Assembly: GCA_032191485.1 (NCBI GenBank)
Contig: JAVDOI010000010.1
Span: forward strand, 6,317,318 to 6,381,317
DNA: 64,000 nt
Source: Leptoclinus maculatus
Taxonomy: Eukaryota; Chordata; Actinopteri; Perciformes; Stichaeidae
Direction of reading: 5' to 3'
Below the pieces are notes generated by a model that saw only the letters and a list, made by a program, of their open reading frames with translations, made no database searches and was not told the origin of the DNA. Shown one piece after another: positions 24,401 to 36,739 of this stretch (its first letter is position 1; each line of letters opens with the position of its first letter). Position numbers and translations under genes: made by a program.

Positions 24401-27400
24401 ATTGTTTCCATTGTTTAACAGTTTCTTAAATCTATTCACTCTGGAAAGAGGAGTGTGTGCTGTGCTGAATGCAGTGTCTCCAGTTTTTGTTTACACCCCC
24501 ATATGTGTCCTCATCCCCCTTTGTCCCCTCCTCTGGTAAACATCAAAACATCATGAACGTTTTCATGTTTACTTATCAATCCCATCATTCCGGGTAGCAA
24601 AATACATGAAATTAGTGGGGGAAAAAAAGAGGCGCTTGTTTCCCAAAGTGCTGTGTGTGACACTGGTATCGCCGTTAAACTTGTCACACTGACCGCGCTC
24701 CTGAGCCAATCACAGGGCAGTACGGTGTGGGATTGGACGAGCACGGAGTCTACCTGGAAAATGCCTAGATGGGGGGAATGAAAGACACACAACCAGGGGG
24801 GGGGGGACAGAGAGGGGTGGAGTTGGGAGGGATGCTAATGTTACAGTAGATGGGTTCAATGCTGGTCACTGGACCGCTTTCTGTTCTTTCTTGATACAGC
24901 CCATCTTCAGAGCTAACCTACCTCAACTAAGCTCCTTAACTAAGCTCTTTTTGGTTTCTCCCTCACAACCATAAGGCTCCCTCTCTCTCTTACTCCTGAC
25001 TGATCCTTTGCAGATCTCTTACTGTACCCATCTAAAGTGGCATGCTTTGCAGTTTTCCCTCATCTCTCCCCACTTACTGATTCCTCGTCCCTTTGCCTTC
25101 CCTCATCCATAACAAGCAGGCCTAATCCGGCCACAACTCAGTTACACACTCGCATGCATGCCTTGCCTGCCTCCCTGGTCTCTCGCTCCTTTTTCTCTTT
25201 AACTGTTATCTAATTCTTTTTTCCACTCCTGTTCTAACTCTGTTATCTGAAACAAAACGCTCTATTTCGAGGCGATGTGAGACTGCTGTTTCTCACCTCG
25301 CTTTCTCGGGTGAGGACCCGTAGGCAAGCTCTCAGAAAGTTTAGCTGACTTTCCCTCAGAGCGCAGCAGCACTGGATTATCAGGCTTGAGTTACAGCTAC
25401 ACCTACACCAAGGTCTGACATCCAGATTGTGTCATTGCTTGGATTCAGACTGCGGCAGCCAAGATCAGACCGTCCGAATGTCTAACCAGAGAAACACACA
25501 CCGATGTTGAACTTTGAACTTTCTCACACCAACCACAGGTTCACATAAATTATTGAGCTAGATTTGACAACTTTACAGTTTCCAGGCTACGAGTGCAACA
25601 ATGCTGTTTCTATTAGTTTGTGATGAGTTTAAAATTCAGAATGCCACCAAGTGGGTTGCAACAAAAAGGCCTCCTTAATCTCCTGGCTAAGCGGATGATG
25701 ACAACCTTGAAATGTATGCAATATTTCAAAGCATTTATGTCCACAATTGATGGCAAAAATATGGCAGACTTTGAAGAACACGCTGAGACTTCAATCCAAC
25801 TCCCTGTGGGCCTAACATCACAAAGTGAAATGTATACTATGCATTTTCAATCTACAGTAAGCGGCTAATACACCTTAATCTGAATCATTCACAAGATTAT
25901 CTTAAAAAACAAACATCCCTTCCATAAAGTCGGGTGAATTTTATGCAAATTGCTGCCACCTCAAGGACAGGTGAATCTCTATGGTTTGATGACTTGATCT
26001 GATAATTTCTTTTTAAACTTTGCACGCTCTGAAGGCATAGTATTATTAAGTCGTATACAGAGTCCGCAAAGCATGTTTACATAACAGAGAATGTGAAAGT
26101 TATAATCACCAGAGATATGATCTGCGCTGTTCTTTGTTCAGAGACTGGTGGTAGTAGCTTTAAGTGGAAGGTTCCTTTACGATTGTTATTATTTACACTG
26201 TTAAACTGCAGGACTCGTGTTTTTGCTCACTTGCGAGTACTGCATCCCCTCAAACTTGTAGAAGTACCTCAACTAAAATCTATTATCCGTTAATATTAGA
26301 GCTACAATAAAGCTTTAATAAGGGATGAAAGAACAAAAAGGATAGTCTGAGTAGACCTAAAAAAACACAGATATTTTTGCAAATTACGTTATTGCAAATA
26401 TATTCTTATTATACACTTCATCTTGTTCCGGCAAGGGTAGTCAAAATATTTCAAGACTAGTTGTTACCTTCTTAATCATTGTTCTGATATTATTAAAATA
26501 GTGGTTTACTGTATTTTTCTTTGCCAACAAAATTTGAACAATTAAAATAGATTGATATGAGATTTGTATGCAGTAGGATTAATCTCGTACCTTGTACTTA
26601 TCAATCAGCATTCAAACAGTTAATATAGAATCAGAGCTGACTAAATCCGTTCATCATCTCTGCCTTTAGACGTGTTTTGTCAGATTTAGAGTGAGTTTCT
26701 GTTAAGGGTTTCCATGTTTCTCACCGCAAAATAAACAAAGAAGAACAAACTGCTAGAAATGAAATCCCTACTGAATATGAAAGACTTCAAACTTAAAAAC
26801 CATGGAAACTCAATGAGCAGGCATTTTGTGGGGCACCTGAATAGGATAAGATGAACATAATGCCCATGTGTCTCGAAAGCAACAAATGTGGGCAGTGTTT
26901 CTGTAGACGGTCGGCTATCTCGTGGGTTCCAATGAGGGAGTGCTTCCTTAAAGCGAAACCTGCCGTTGTGGGCAGAAGAACAGCAGATTAGGTATTTTGT
27001 GGAGTGCTGAGAGCATTGGGAAGACTGGGAACATGAGAGTAAATGCTTAGGTGTACTTAGTTTGCAGTGGAGAAGGAGTAGTGGTGTTTTAAAGCTTGTT
27101 GTTTTCCCCCTGAAGGTTGGATACCCAGAGTTAGCAGTGTAGTGAACTTAACCACTACTGGGTATGTGATGAATGCCCTTGAGCATATTATATCTTGGAG
27201 CGAAATACCTTTTTTTTTTTAAAGATTACATGGGGACTGGCGTGACCTTGTTTACGGGGACTCACTGTTGAGTTTTTAGCATGTCTCTCGTCTAATTCAA
27301 TGAAACATCTGTAATAAGGCGCTAACTATCTGATAACCCCCAGAGACATAACCACACTCCAGCACTGAAACATTAAGATTAAGGGCTTCGTGAACGGAGC

Positions 27401-29910
27401 CTCCTGTCCGGTGGAATTATAGATTAAGAGGGACAGAAAAGGCCTGACTTTGTGAAGTGCTCAGCTGAGATATGAAAGTTTGTAAAGGTAGTGCCACAAG
27501 ACTGTTTCAAGGACTTACATTATCTGACGTATTTTACTTTACTGTTTGTTATAGTTTGACTTGCAGATCATTTCATTATTAATTTCAGTGTAGAGGACTC
27601 TTTGGACGTTTTCAGCATCTTTAAAATGGATGAGAATCACAAACACACCCACTTGATTATTTCTGGCAAAGGAGGCCTGGAGGCTGCAAAATCTGCAAGT
27701 CAGCTAATGCAAGCAGGTTTTTTTACTTTTGGATTCACAGCTCGGTTGCTTGGCAGCAATACATTATTTATAATTATTAAAGTGCAATCATATTGGTGCA
27801 ACAAAATAATTTCATTCCCCGCAACAGATAAAATGCACAGAGGCTCATTAAGTCGATCTTAATCAAGAGGTTGGGTTCTGCAACACAACAAGTCTCTGTC
27901 TTGGTTTATATTTGTGTTATTTGGCTAAAGTGCAATTACAACACACCTTGTGAGACCACCACTCCTCCATGTTTGATTATCAGACGAGGCTTCAAAATGG
28001 GGCACAAAGCCAGCAGATGAAGATGGCTGCAGATACTACATTCTCTCCTCTGCCTATACGTTTCAAATTAAGTGAAAAGTGTAACTCAATTATAGTACAA
28101 TAAAACCCTTACTTACAGTTTAGTTCAGCTTTTTCAGTGTCCACACATTACAGGGAACCGGGGAACGAGGGCAGATGTGTGTAAACGTAGGGTGATTCAA
28201 GGGGGAATGAGAAATCTACATTTTTTTCCAAGCTGCCATCAGCGTTGTGTAACTTTCCAAACAGTGCCGTATGTGCTTATACTTACAAATAAGTCATGTG
28301 TGCGGCTCTGTAAGGCTGTTCTCCGGCACAGTTGTTCCTTTTAGCTAAATGCTAAAGTCTGCATGCTAACATTGATGTTAAGCAGGTATAGTGTTAATCA
28401 CGCTCACCAACTTAGTTTAGCGTATTAGCGTGCCAACATTTGCCAATTGACAATAAACACAAAGTACAGCTGAGGCAGTTTTGTGGAATTCAGTCATAAA
28501 CCAAAGTGATAGAAAGGCAATTAATCCATGAATCTGTGAATGACTTATTTTCAAGAAACTCATAAGCACATCTCTGGTAAACACAAGATTTAAAGTGGTG
28601 CTTCGCTGTGATTACTTGTGGAGAAACTCAGTTTCACAAATCTGTCCATGAAATTAATTTATCGATTAGGCGACAAAACCAAAAAACAGCTCTTGATAGA
28701 AAGCAATAGAAAAGCAATGGAAAATTTGACGTGATAATGGTGCTGGATGAAAAGTTAAGGCATGACCAAAGACAACTTGTTGTAAAGGAGACATGAATCT
28801 GGGTTTGGAATTTAACAGTTGTTGAGACATTTCACTTAAAACCACTTACGCGAAGCTCACAGTGAAAGGATCACCGAAGTCATCACGATAAATTCTCCGG
28901 GGACCATGAATGTCAAAATGTACAAAAGTTCATCCGTCCAGATGTTGCTATATTTAAAACTTCTATTGACTCAGCTCAACTTTCCTGTATTGGACTCATT
29001 TTTTTATCTGCCTTTTATATACTATAATATATTATATGTTTTTTATACTTCTATACATTATAAAATGCTTATATTATAAAATTGTTAGAGTCCACCTGGA
29101 GTGTGCATCTGCCGCTTGCTTTGCTTCGCTGATTGGCTGCGCTGTGAAAACGCTGTTTTTTTTTAATTAGGTCATCATCACTTTGAGTTTAATCTGCTCA
29201 TGTTTACTGCAACGAACACGCTCCCAGTGGAGCATCCCAAGTTATTTGTCCCCAAGTAATCTCAGCCAGCGCTCAAATTCATTTTCATCAACAAGACTTG
29301 CACTCGTTGAAAAGTTGTTTTAATTTTGTTTCTGTTGATATGAAACCAAAGTGCAGGAAGAAGAGAGGAAGTGCTGCAATTGTACGCAGGCGATAGCGGC
29401 AGAAGGTTTTAGCTTTTGAACGTGGAGGAAGTCATTTACTGTGACAGCTAACCGGCGTAGGAAAGTAGAAACAGAGGTGAGGTTGTGGTTCACCGAAAGG
29501 GAGTTTGAAACATAGATGTAGAATCATGTTTTGCATGTATTAGTTGATATTAAAACAGATGGGTATTTTAGGGACACAAAACACAGGAGTGTAATACCTC
29601 AAACAGCTCTCTTCTGCTGTTCTTGTATTGAAGTAGTGTGTCCTGCTGGTTTCACAGATGTCATGTATGTGAGGCGATTCACTCCAAAACAAGATAATAA
29701 TAACCCTTTTAAGAATGACGCCTAAAACTTTAAGATATTTGCTGATAATAATCTGACACTTTTCAGTGAAAAGCGTTGAGATTGAAGATAGATATGTTGC
29801 ATTCATACTAACTTTTTAAGCGTTGCATGTAAAAACTTTCCTTTTGTAAAATAACAAAATATTATATATTGTAGTGTTTTTAGTAGCGTTCCGTCAACAT
29901 TTCAAATATT

Positions 29911-29941
<31 letters not shown>

Positions 29942-32900
29942 TGGCAGAGGTAAGTGTGTGGCTCTTTCACATTTGAACCATCAGTACGATTCTGTTTTTG
30001 TGTTTGGCCGCGGTGTTTCCTCAGGACTCGTCTTATGTATCATGAACTCATCTACTAAACAGAGTTAAGATATTGGATGACTGGGAATCATTCATTAGTC
30101 CACATGAACAGAAAACATCCCAGTGTCGACAAGACCATTTGAACCATGTGATCATTTGAAGAGATGGACGAGGAAGGTTGTTGTCACCGGTTCCTGTTGT
30201 TGACTTGTTTGGTTGCAGATGGAGCCATAGAGATTATTTGTCTTATGTTGTGTGAATCGTGCTGTACTCCCTCCTCTAACCCACCACAGATGCAAAGTTT
30301 CAGAGCTCATTTGGATGTTCAGAATTATTGTATATACAATACAGAAGTGGATAAAAACATCATCTCTGAAATCGTTTCAGTAATTGATTTCAGGATAATG
30401 CTTTCGCTGCAGAGTGTCTGTCAGGGAGAATTTAACAGCGGGGGGGTATACCTCTTGTCCTGGAATAGGTTGAAAGTGGTGCCAGCTCTTCTCCATGCTA
30501 TTCCAAAACTTGACACAGTATATTGAGAGCCTTAAAATGCTATTGATTAGCTCCCCATTCAGCCTCTGTCTCTATTCCCGTATTGCTGTTTCTGCTCTTT
30601 TTTTTTTTTTTTTAGAGTAGAGAATTATTGAAATATGGGTGTTGAAAATATATTTCCACCATTTAAAAAAACGGATAATAAAACAGGAAGCATTCTCTAA
30701 AATGTTTGCCTTCTGCATTTTTGTCAAAGCATATCTATGGGGGTGTATTTACAGCAGCAGGCTGCTGTAATAATACGTTGTTCACGGTGCTAAAAAAGTG
30801 CAGCACATTTCTGCCTGCCTTGAAGACATGACTCACTCTCTCCTCGCCTTGATGACAAGATGAATGAAATTAACATACAAGTCACTTGTAATTACAATAT
30901 TTTGCCAGCTGATCAAGTTTAGCCCCCTGGCAGCTATCAAAGGGCAGCTGGCGAAGTGTTGGGATGCAGGTAAAAGAGACAGGGGTGTCAAATTCAATGA
31001 GCTTCTCCCTTTGTTACTCATCCAATCCTACCCCACTGTTTACAAATGAAAGCCCGTCCACGAAGACGTATAGTCCCCTTCCACCTGGTGATACTGCAGT
31101 ATTTTTCAGAGGTGGTGTCTCAGGTTTTCCCCATCGCTCCCCTGCTCTCAATATACTGGTTTTGAAGCATGCAGGATACAGACATCTTTTTTTGTTCCTG
31201 CATGGTATTGCACAGACTGCTTATCTGCATGTCATCCAAGAAGCTTGAAATCCACTGACTGCACACTTTTTTTGTCATTCTGAGGGGAAAAAAATAAGTT
31301 ATCCTAGTTACTTTGCCCATGAATACTCATTTGTGAGAGTGGGAGTTTTAAGAACTCGCGGAAGGCATAATTTAATTAATAATATTTGATGACAATGAAC
31401 TGTCTTGGAGGAGAAGGAGGAGTGTGCATTTGCCTTTCGCTTGGAAAGGAAAACTTAACAAATTCTGTACTTGTGCATTAATTAAAGGTGATTGTTTCGG
31501 CCATTTTGAGTCCACATGCTGGGTCACTGCTGGATAGTTCAAAGTCTTTAGTGATTCCTGATTGGCCCAGTCAGAATCCCCTTTAGAAAAGCCTTAACAA
31601 AATCCCAAGAAATAAGACTCCATTGATGTCGTCTTGTCAGAAGGATGTTGGTGAGATGTTGTCTAAAAGTGTTTAATGAATATTTGATTTTAATTCCAAA
31701 ATTAAATCTTATCTGATCTCCTCCTAGACAGCCCATTGGGAATAATTAAACAAGCTGAAGGAGGGTGGGTGGATAAGGCAGATTTGCCTCTGTGATGGAC
31801 TTTTGTCTTTCTGCAAAAGGTATGGGAATGTCATCATCAATCCAGCTTTGTACAGTGTGTGTGTTTTTTATAGAAACATCTCTGCATATGCACTGTGGGC
31901 CTTTGGACTGACAATTCAAGCATAGCTGTCAGCTATTTTCAGCGATGTTTGAAGTGATGATTTGCATTGCCAAACCTTCTTTTTTTGGGGCAGCGTAAAC
32001 TCTATGGAGGAAGATTTTGCAGCAAACCGTGACCAATAAGCCAATTGTTAGTTTGATTTAACGCAGCAGTATTTTGGAGCATTTTTGGATGCTCGGTCAT
32101 TACATTTGTTGGGTTGTCATATTCAAATCAAGTTTGACCTGCGGTGCTCTTTATCCAGTCACTTACAGTGACACGGCCCCTCTTTTTGGCATTTGAAACA
32201 TGTTGGCTACAGTTGTAATTTCTATGCAAATGTCTGACAAGAGTAAGTAATTTGGCCCTTTTGAATGCTCCTTCATATCATTCCTCTCACCAAATATTTT
32301 CATATCGACACTGAACATAAAACTCATGTTCAGTGGTGTTGCTGAAATCATTCAATCAATTTATTTTGAAAAATTGAACCTATTTGCTTTTTTTCTGCCT
32401 ACATTCCTACCCATTAAACATGTTTCTCCATTAAACTGTTTCAGGTAGAAATTACCCGGAGCCAAAGAAGAATAGAACTCATAGTGTCTCTTGTAAATCC
32501 ATTAAATGTACCTTCATTTTATTTATTTTTTTTACTCAGAATGGACTTTTTTTAGACTCTGTGCCGAACTGGCTTTACAAAACAGGTGTAACACCTTGCA
32601 CCATGATTTTTCTCCTCCTCCTCGATCTTCACCACCTACACCTCCTCCACCCACCACAGCTGTTCGGTTCACACAGCACCACGTCATTCTCCAGCATGCT
32701 CACGTTCCAGAGACTGTGTGCGGTTTTACTCACTGTGTGTATCCCACTTCTGCTTCTCTTCATCACTTCAGGTATCACGACAAACAGGAAGTGACCAGTA
32801 ACTTCCTGGGAGCCATGTGGCTCATCTCGATCACCTTCCTCTCCATTGGCTATGGGGACATGGTACCACACACGTACTGTGGGAAAGGCGTGTGTCTGCT

Positions 32901-35900
32901 TACAGGGATTATGGTGGGTTTCTTTGTTCTTCACTCAGATAAACAGATAGCACTCTCACAGGACAACTGGAACAGTTATAAAACTAAACCTCAGCTCTCA
33001 CTGCCAGCTACATTCTGACCATGACTGAACCTACTGCAAGAACAAACACAACTTTGAGATAACTATATATAATTATGTCTCAAATGAGACATCTCACTAT
33101 GTCTCATTTCTTTATTGGTTCTTTAAAATAATATATATATATATTTATTATTAATGTAGTAAGGTAGCATTTTGAAAGCTCACAAACGCAATGTTTTGTT
33201 TGTTTGACCATGTCTTTGTGCAACAGGGAGCTGGTTGCACTGCACTGGTGGTTGCAGTTGTAGCCAGGAAGCTGGAGCTGACCAAGGCTGAGAAACATGT
33301 CCACAACTTCATGATGGACACACAACTCTGCAAACGAGTGAGTCACAGCATACCAATGCATTTAGTTACTTTGTTTTTTACAACAGGGTGCCTGCATATG
33401 GATATGTGTGACTTTCCTTTTTTCAAACTGTGCAAGTTGTCTAGTCTTTAAAGGCCTAAAGAAAGAAAGCATGTATAGTGGGATCCAAACACGCGACACA
33501 GAGGCCAAAATAAAAAACTCTTTAGGGACCCCAGTATGCAGAAATGTTCAAATACACCATTTTTAGACTCAGCGACAATAACACAATTATACTGCATGCA
33601 AACAATGGCCTTTTGCCCAGAACTGCATGGGATTATCATAAAGTGGGCGTGTCTGTAAAATGGAGACGTGTGGACAACCGTAGAACTCAATATCATTCAT
33701 ATATCTAGAGGTGAGAGGTCAAGGCCAAAAATGTTATTCAGCCCCCTTCCGACAAGCTACATGGTTGGTACCAATGGATTCAACAGATCGTCTAGTTCTT
33801 CACTCTAGCTTCACAACTGGGGCAGCTGCAGCCTCCGAAACACAGTATGTTGGCTGGGATTGCTGGCAATCCGGCGGGTCTCAGCGGGATAAGACAGAAG
33901 AAAAAATATATTTCTGCTCCGTAACATTGTTAATTATCCAGCGACTTTTTGGATTTATCTCGAGATCCCTCTGGGATCCTGACCTCCAGTTTGAGAGCCA
34001 CTGGGTTTTGGGGCGTCCTCATTATACACCTGTGCAAATGTCCAATGTCGATACTAAGTTATTTAGGCCGGCGTTTTTATAACTCATTGCTCCATTGGTT
34101 TTATGTTGATTTCTATGTTTGACCATCGTCGGACATTCTAATATTTCATAGTTTGTATTTTATGTTACACTTTGTCACTTTGGTTGACTTGTTACTAAGA
34201 CGAGGCCTATAACTCTTGCATTTAAAAGTGCTATAGAAATGAATTATACTAAACATTAAATATGATAAACATGTATTCATAGAAAATTAAAACTGTATTG
34301 ATTTCTGATACATGGGGGCTTGGACTGAAAGGGCTGAGTAGTAGCCTCTGGAGGCTGCATTACGCACACAGGTTTGCAGCCTGGCACTGCCAGAGAGGCG
34401 GTGCGTAATGCATGAGATATCAGCCTTAAAACGCCACTGTTTAGGGGGGGGGAGTAGCTTGCACACAGAGGTATGAAGAGAGGAGTTGTTGAGGCATTTG
34501 TGCTCCATCCACACAAGGCGAAAAGACTTGTGGAGTCCTCATGACTTATATCATTATATTTTACCACCTGGTGCCTACATTTTGTGTTTTCCTCAACATA
34601 AATAAAAACATTTCCACCATAAATAAGTGCATGAAAAGAATGCAAAAAATGAAGTGTTTGACACCCTACATTTCCTGGTGGATGACCCCCCAAACCTCCA
34701 TCTTCTTAGACGTCCACTCTATGTTGAAACAAAATGTATGCCCTCGAGCCCCTGTTCATTTGATCTAGTGCCGACACTGCCCTTCAAGAAGCTACTGTAC
34801 ATCTCATGTCTTTTTCAAAACTTGCTTCACAGGTAAAGAACACAGCTGCCAATGTACTCAGGGAAACATGGCTCATCTACAAACACACAAAGTTGGTCAA
34901 GAAGATAGATCACGCCAAGGTGCGAAAACACCAGCGCAAGTTTCTCCAAGCCATTCACCAGTAAGTCCTGCGTTGCTTTTGTTTCGTGGTATCTGATGTG
35001 TAATACAATGTGTGTCGTTCAACACCAACCCCAGAGGGGAATCAAACTATACTATGTTATTTAAAAATATAATATTTTAGCTGTTATTTGTGGTACATGA
35101 TATTTAGGATGTATTATCAATAGTTGCATTGCTAATGAACTGAAATGTAGACGTAGCTGAGAATATTTCTAGCGTTTGATACAATGTCCTCTTCAAGAGT
35201 ACCATTTCCTATGATTGTTATGATCGCACACATGTAAACTATCACACACACGCATACATAAGCACACATACTGCAATCTAGTGTAATGGTCCTCCCTATT
35301 CCCCTCCCCGTCTCCCTCTCCCTCCGACCCCCTTTACCCCGTGCTTACAGTGAGAAGTGTAATGGTTTCACTCGTTTCGTGAATGTTGTGGGGTTAAAAC
35401 TCTGTACTGTGTTCTGTCTTTGTTTTGCTCTATCACTGCAGAGCTCAGAAGTAAGTTGAGTCTTCTATGTATCCTCCTCCTACTGTTTCCTCAACATCCT
35501 CCTCCTCCTCTCTCTATGTCTGCGTTTGACATGCATGAAAAAAAGCGTTTGTTACCACAAAAAAAAGAAAAGAAAATGCTGGATGCTGAATTGTTTTTAG
35601 TTTTTTTTTTTTTCTTTACTTCAATGTTCCATTTACTTCCCTCTCCCTCCCATCTCCCCTTTTGAATGGAATGAAAAAAAATTCAAAATAAGCATCAACA
35701 TTTTGCCACTGGTGTCACAAGTGGAAGGTTGTCTGGAGAGAACGTGTGAAAGGAAAAAAGCATCATGCACAGAATGAGCTTGGAGCTTTGTTGGTCAGAG
35801 GTTCATAATCATCTACGATGTACTGTATAATGTTGCCCATGATTAATATAGCTGCTCTGGAGGCTATATTAACCTGCATCAACAGAACTCATCCTACACT

Positions 35901-35930
35901 TTTGATGGTTTTGTGATGACATGAACTCAC

Positions 35931-36018
<88 letters not shown>

Positions 36019-36664
36019 TAACGTAATTCTCATGAGGTCTAAATGTTTGTTATAATATTGATTTTTGCTTTGTTTTATCCTTGTTATTTGAGATCAAATG
36101 CCAAAGCTTGCACGTGACATTGATGACAGCACAAAAAGAGGAGACACAACACAGGTTGTAGTTTTGAAGAATAAATTGTACTCAAAAATGCGCTACACTA
36201 ATAAGTAGTTTTGGCTTTTAGCCCCTATTCTTCGACAGCCATAAGGGATAACAAAGCCGAGCAAACAGACACATACGAGCTGAAACGGCTTCCCACAGAG
36301 AGAGAGCCGTAAGGGAGCAGACTCACTCTGCTCTGATATACTGATTTGCACATGAATAAATGCCCTTGAATGTCATCCTGTCTCAATAATTTGCCGAACA
36401 GGGAAATTCTTCCCCTCACACATCCAAATGATGGCTGTGTGATGCCACCGCTAACAATGACACATTATTCGCATCAGCGTTAACAGTTCTTACAAGGCCC
36501 TAATGTATTTGATTAGAGATAAAGAGGCACAATGTTGAAGGCATCACAAAACATGTCCGATGTATCATTGCACAAGTTATTTGAAATGTCTTATGTTGCC
36601 GTATGTTCAGCAGTGTCATTAGACAGTTTATTTCTGGCAAGCTTCATCTTTTATCTGTGGCATC

Positions 36665-36739
<75 letters not shown>

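Larger units (their letters stand above)
21525..32771 (+). other. SK channel intron 3 (largest, 11.2 kb)
   Basis: No additional channel exon is recognised. Contents include a fish DNA-transposon-like repeat at 22602-23039, a GGA repeat near 23859, (TA)n at 24333-24358, a dispersed repeat at 28335-28530, a (GT)n at 29913-29941, and apparently repeat-free stretches such as 30.84-31.0 kb. The small open frames here have no recognisable family. Confidence 0.75.

Noticed and set aside
32506..32771. Longer frame upstream of the SK pore exon
   Set aside because: It is intron sequence before the acceptor at 32770-32771. The exon phase with 21106-21524 and the family exon boundary fit only a start at 32772.
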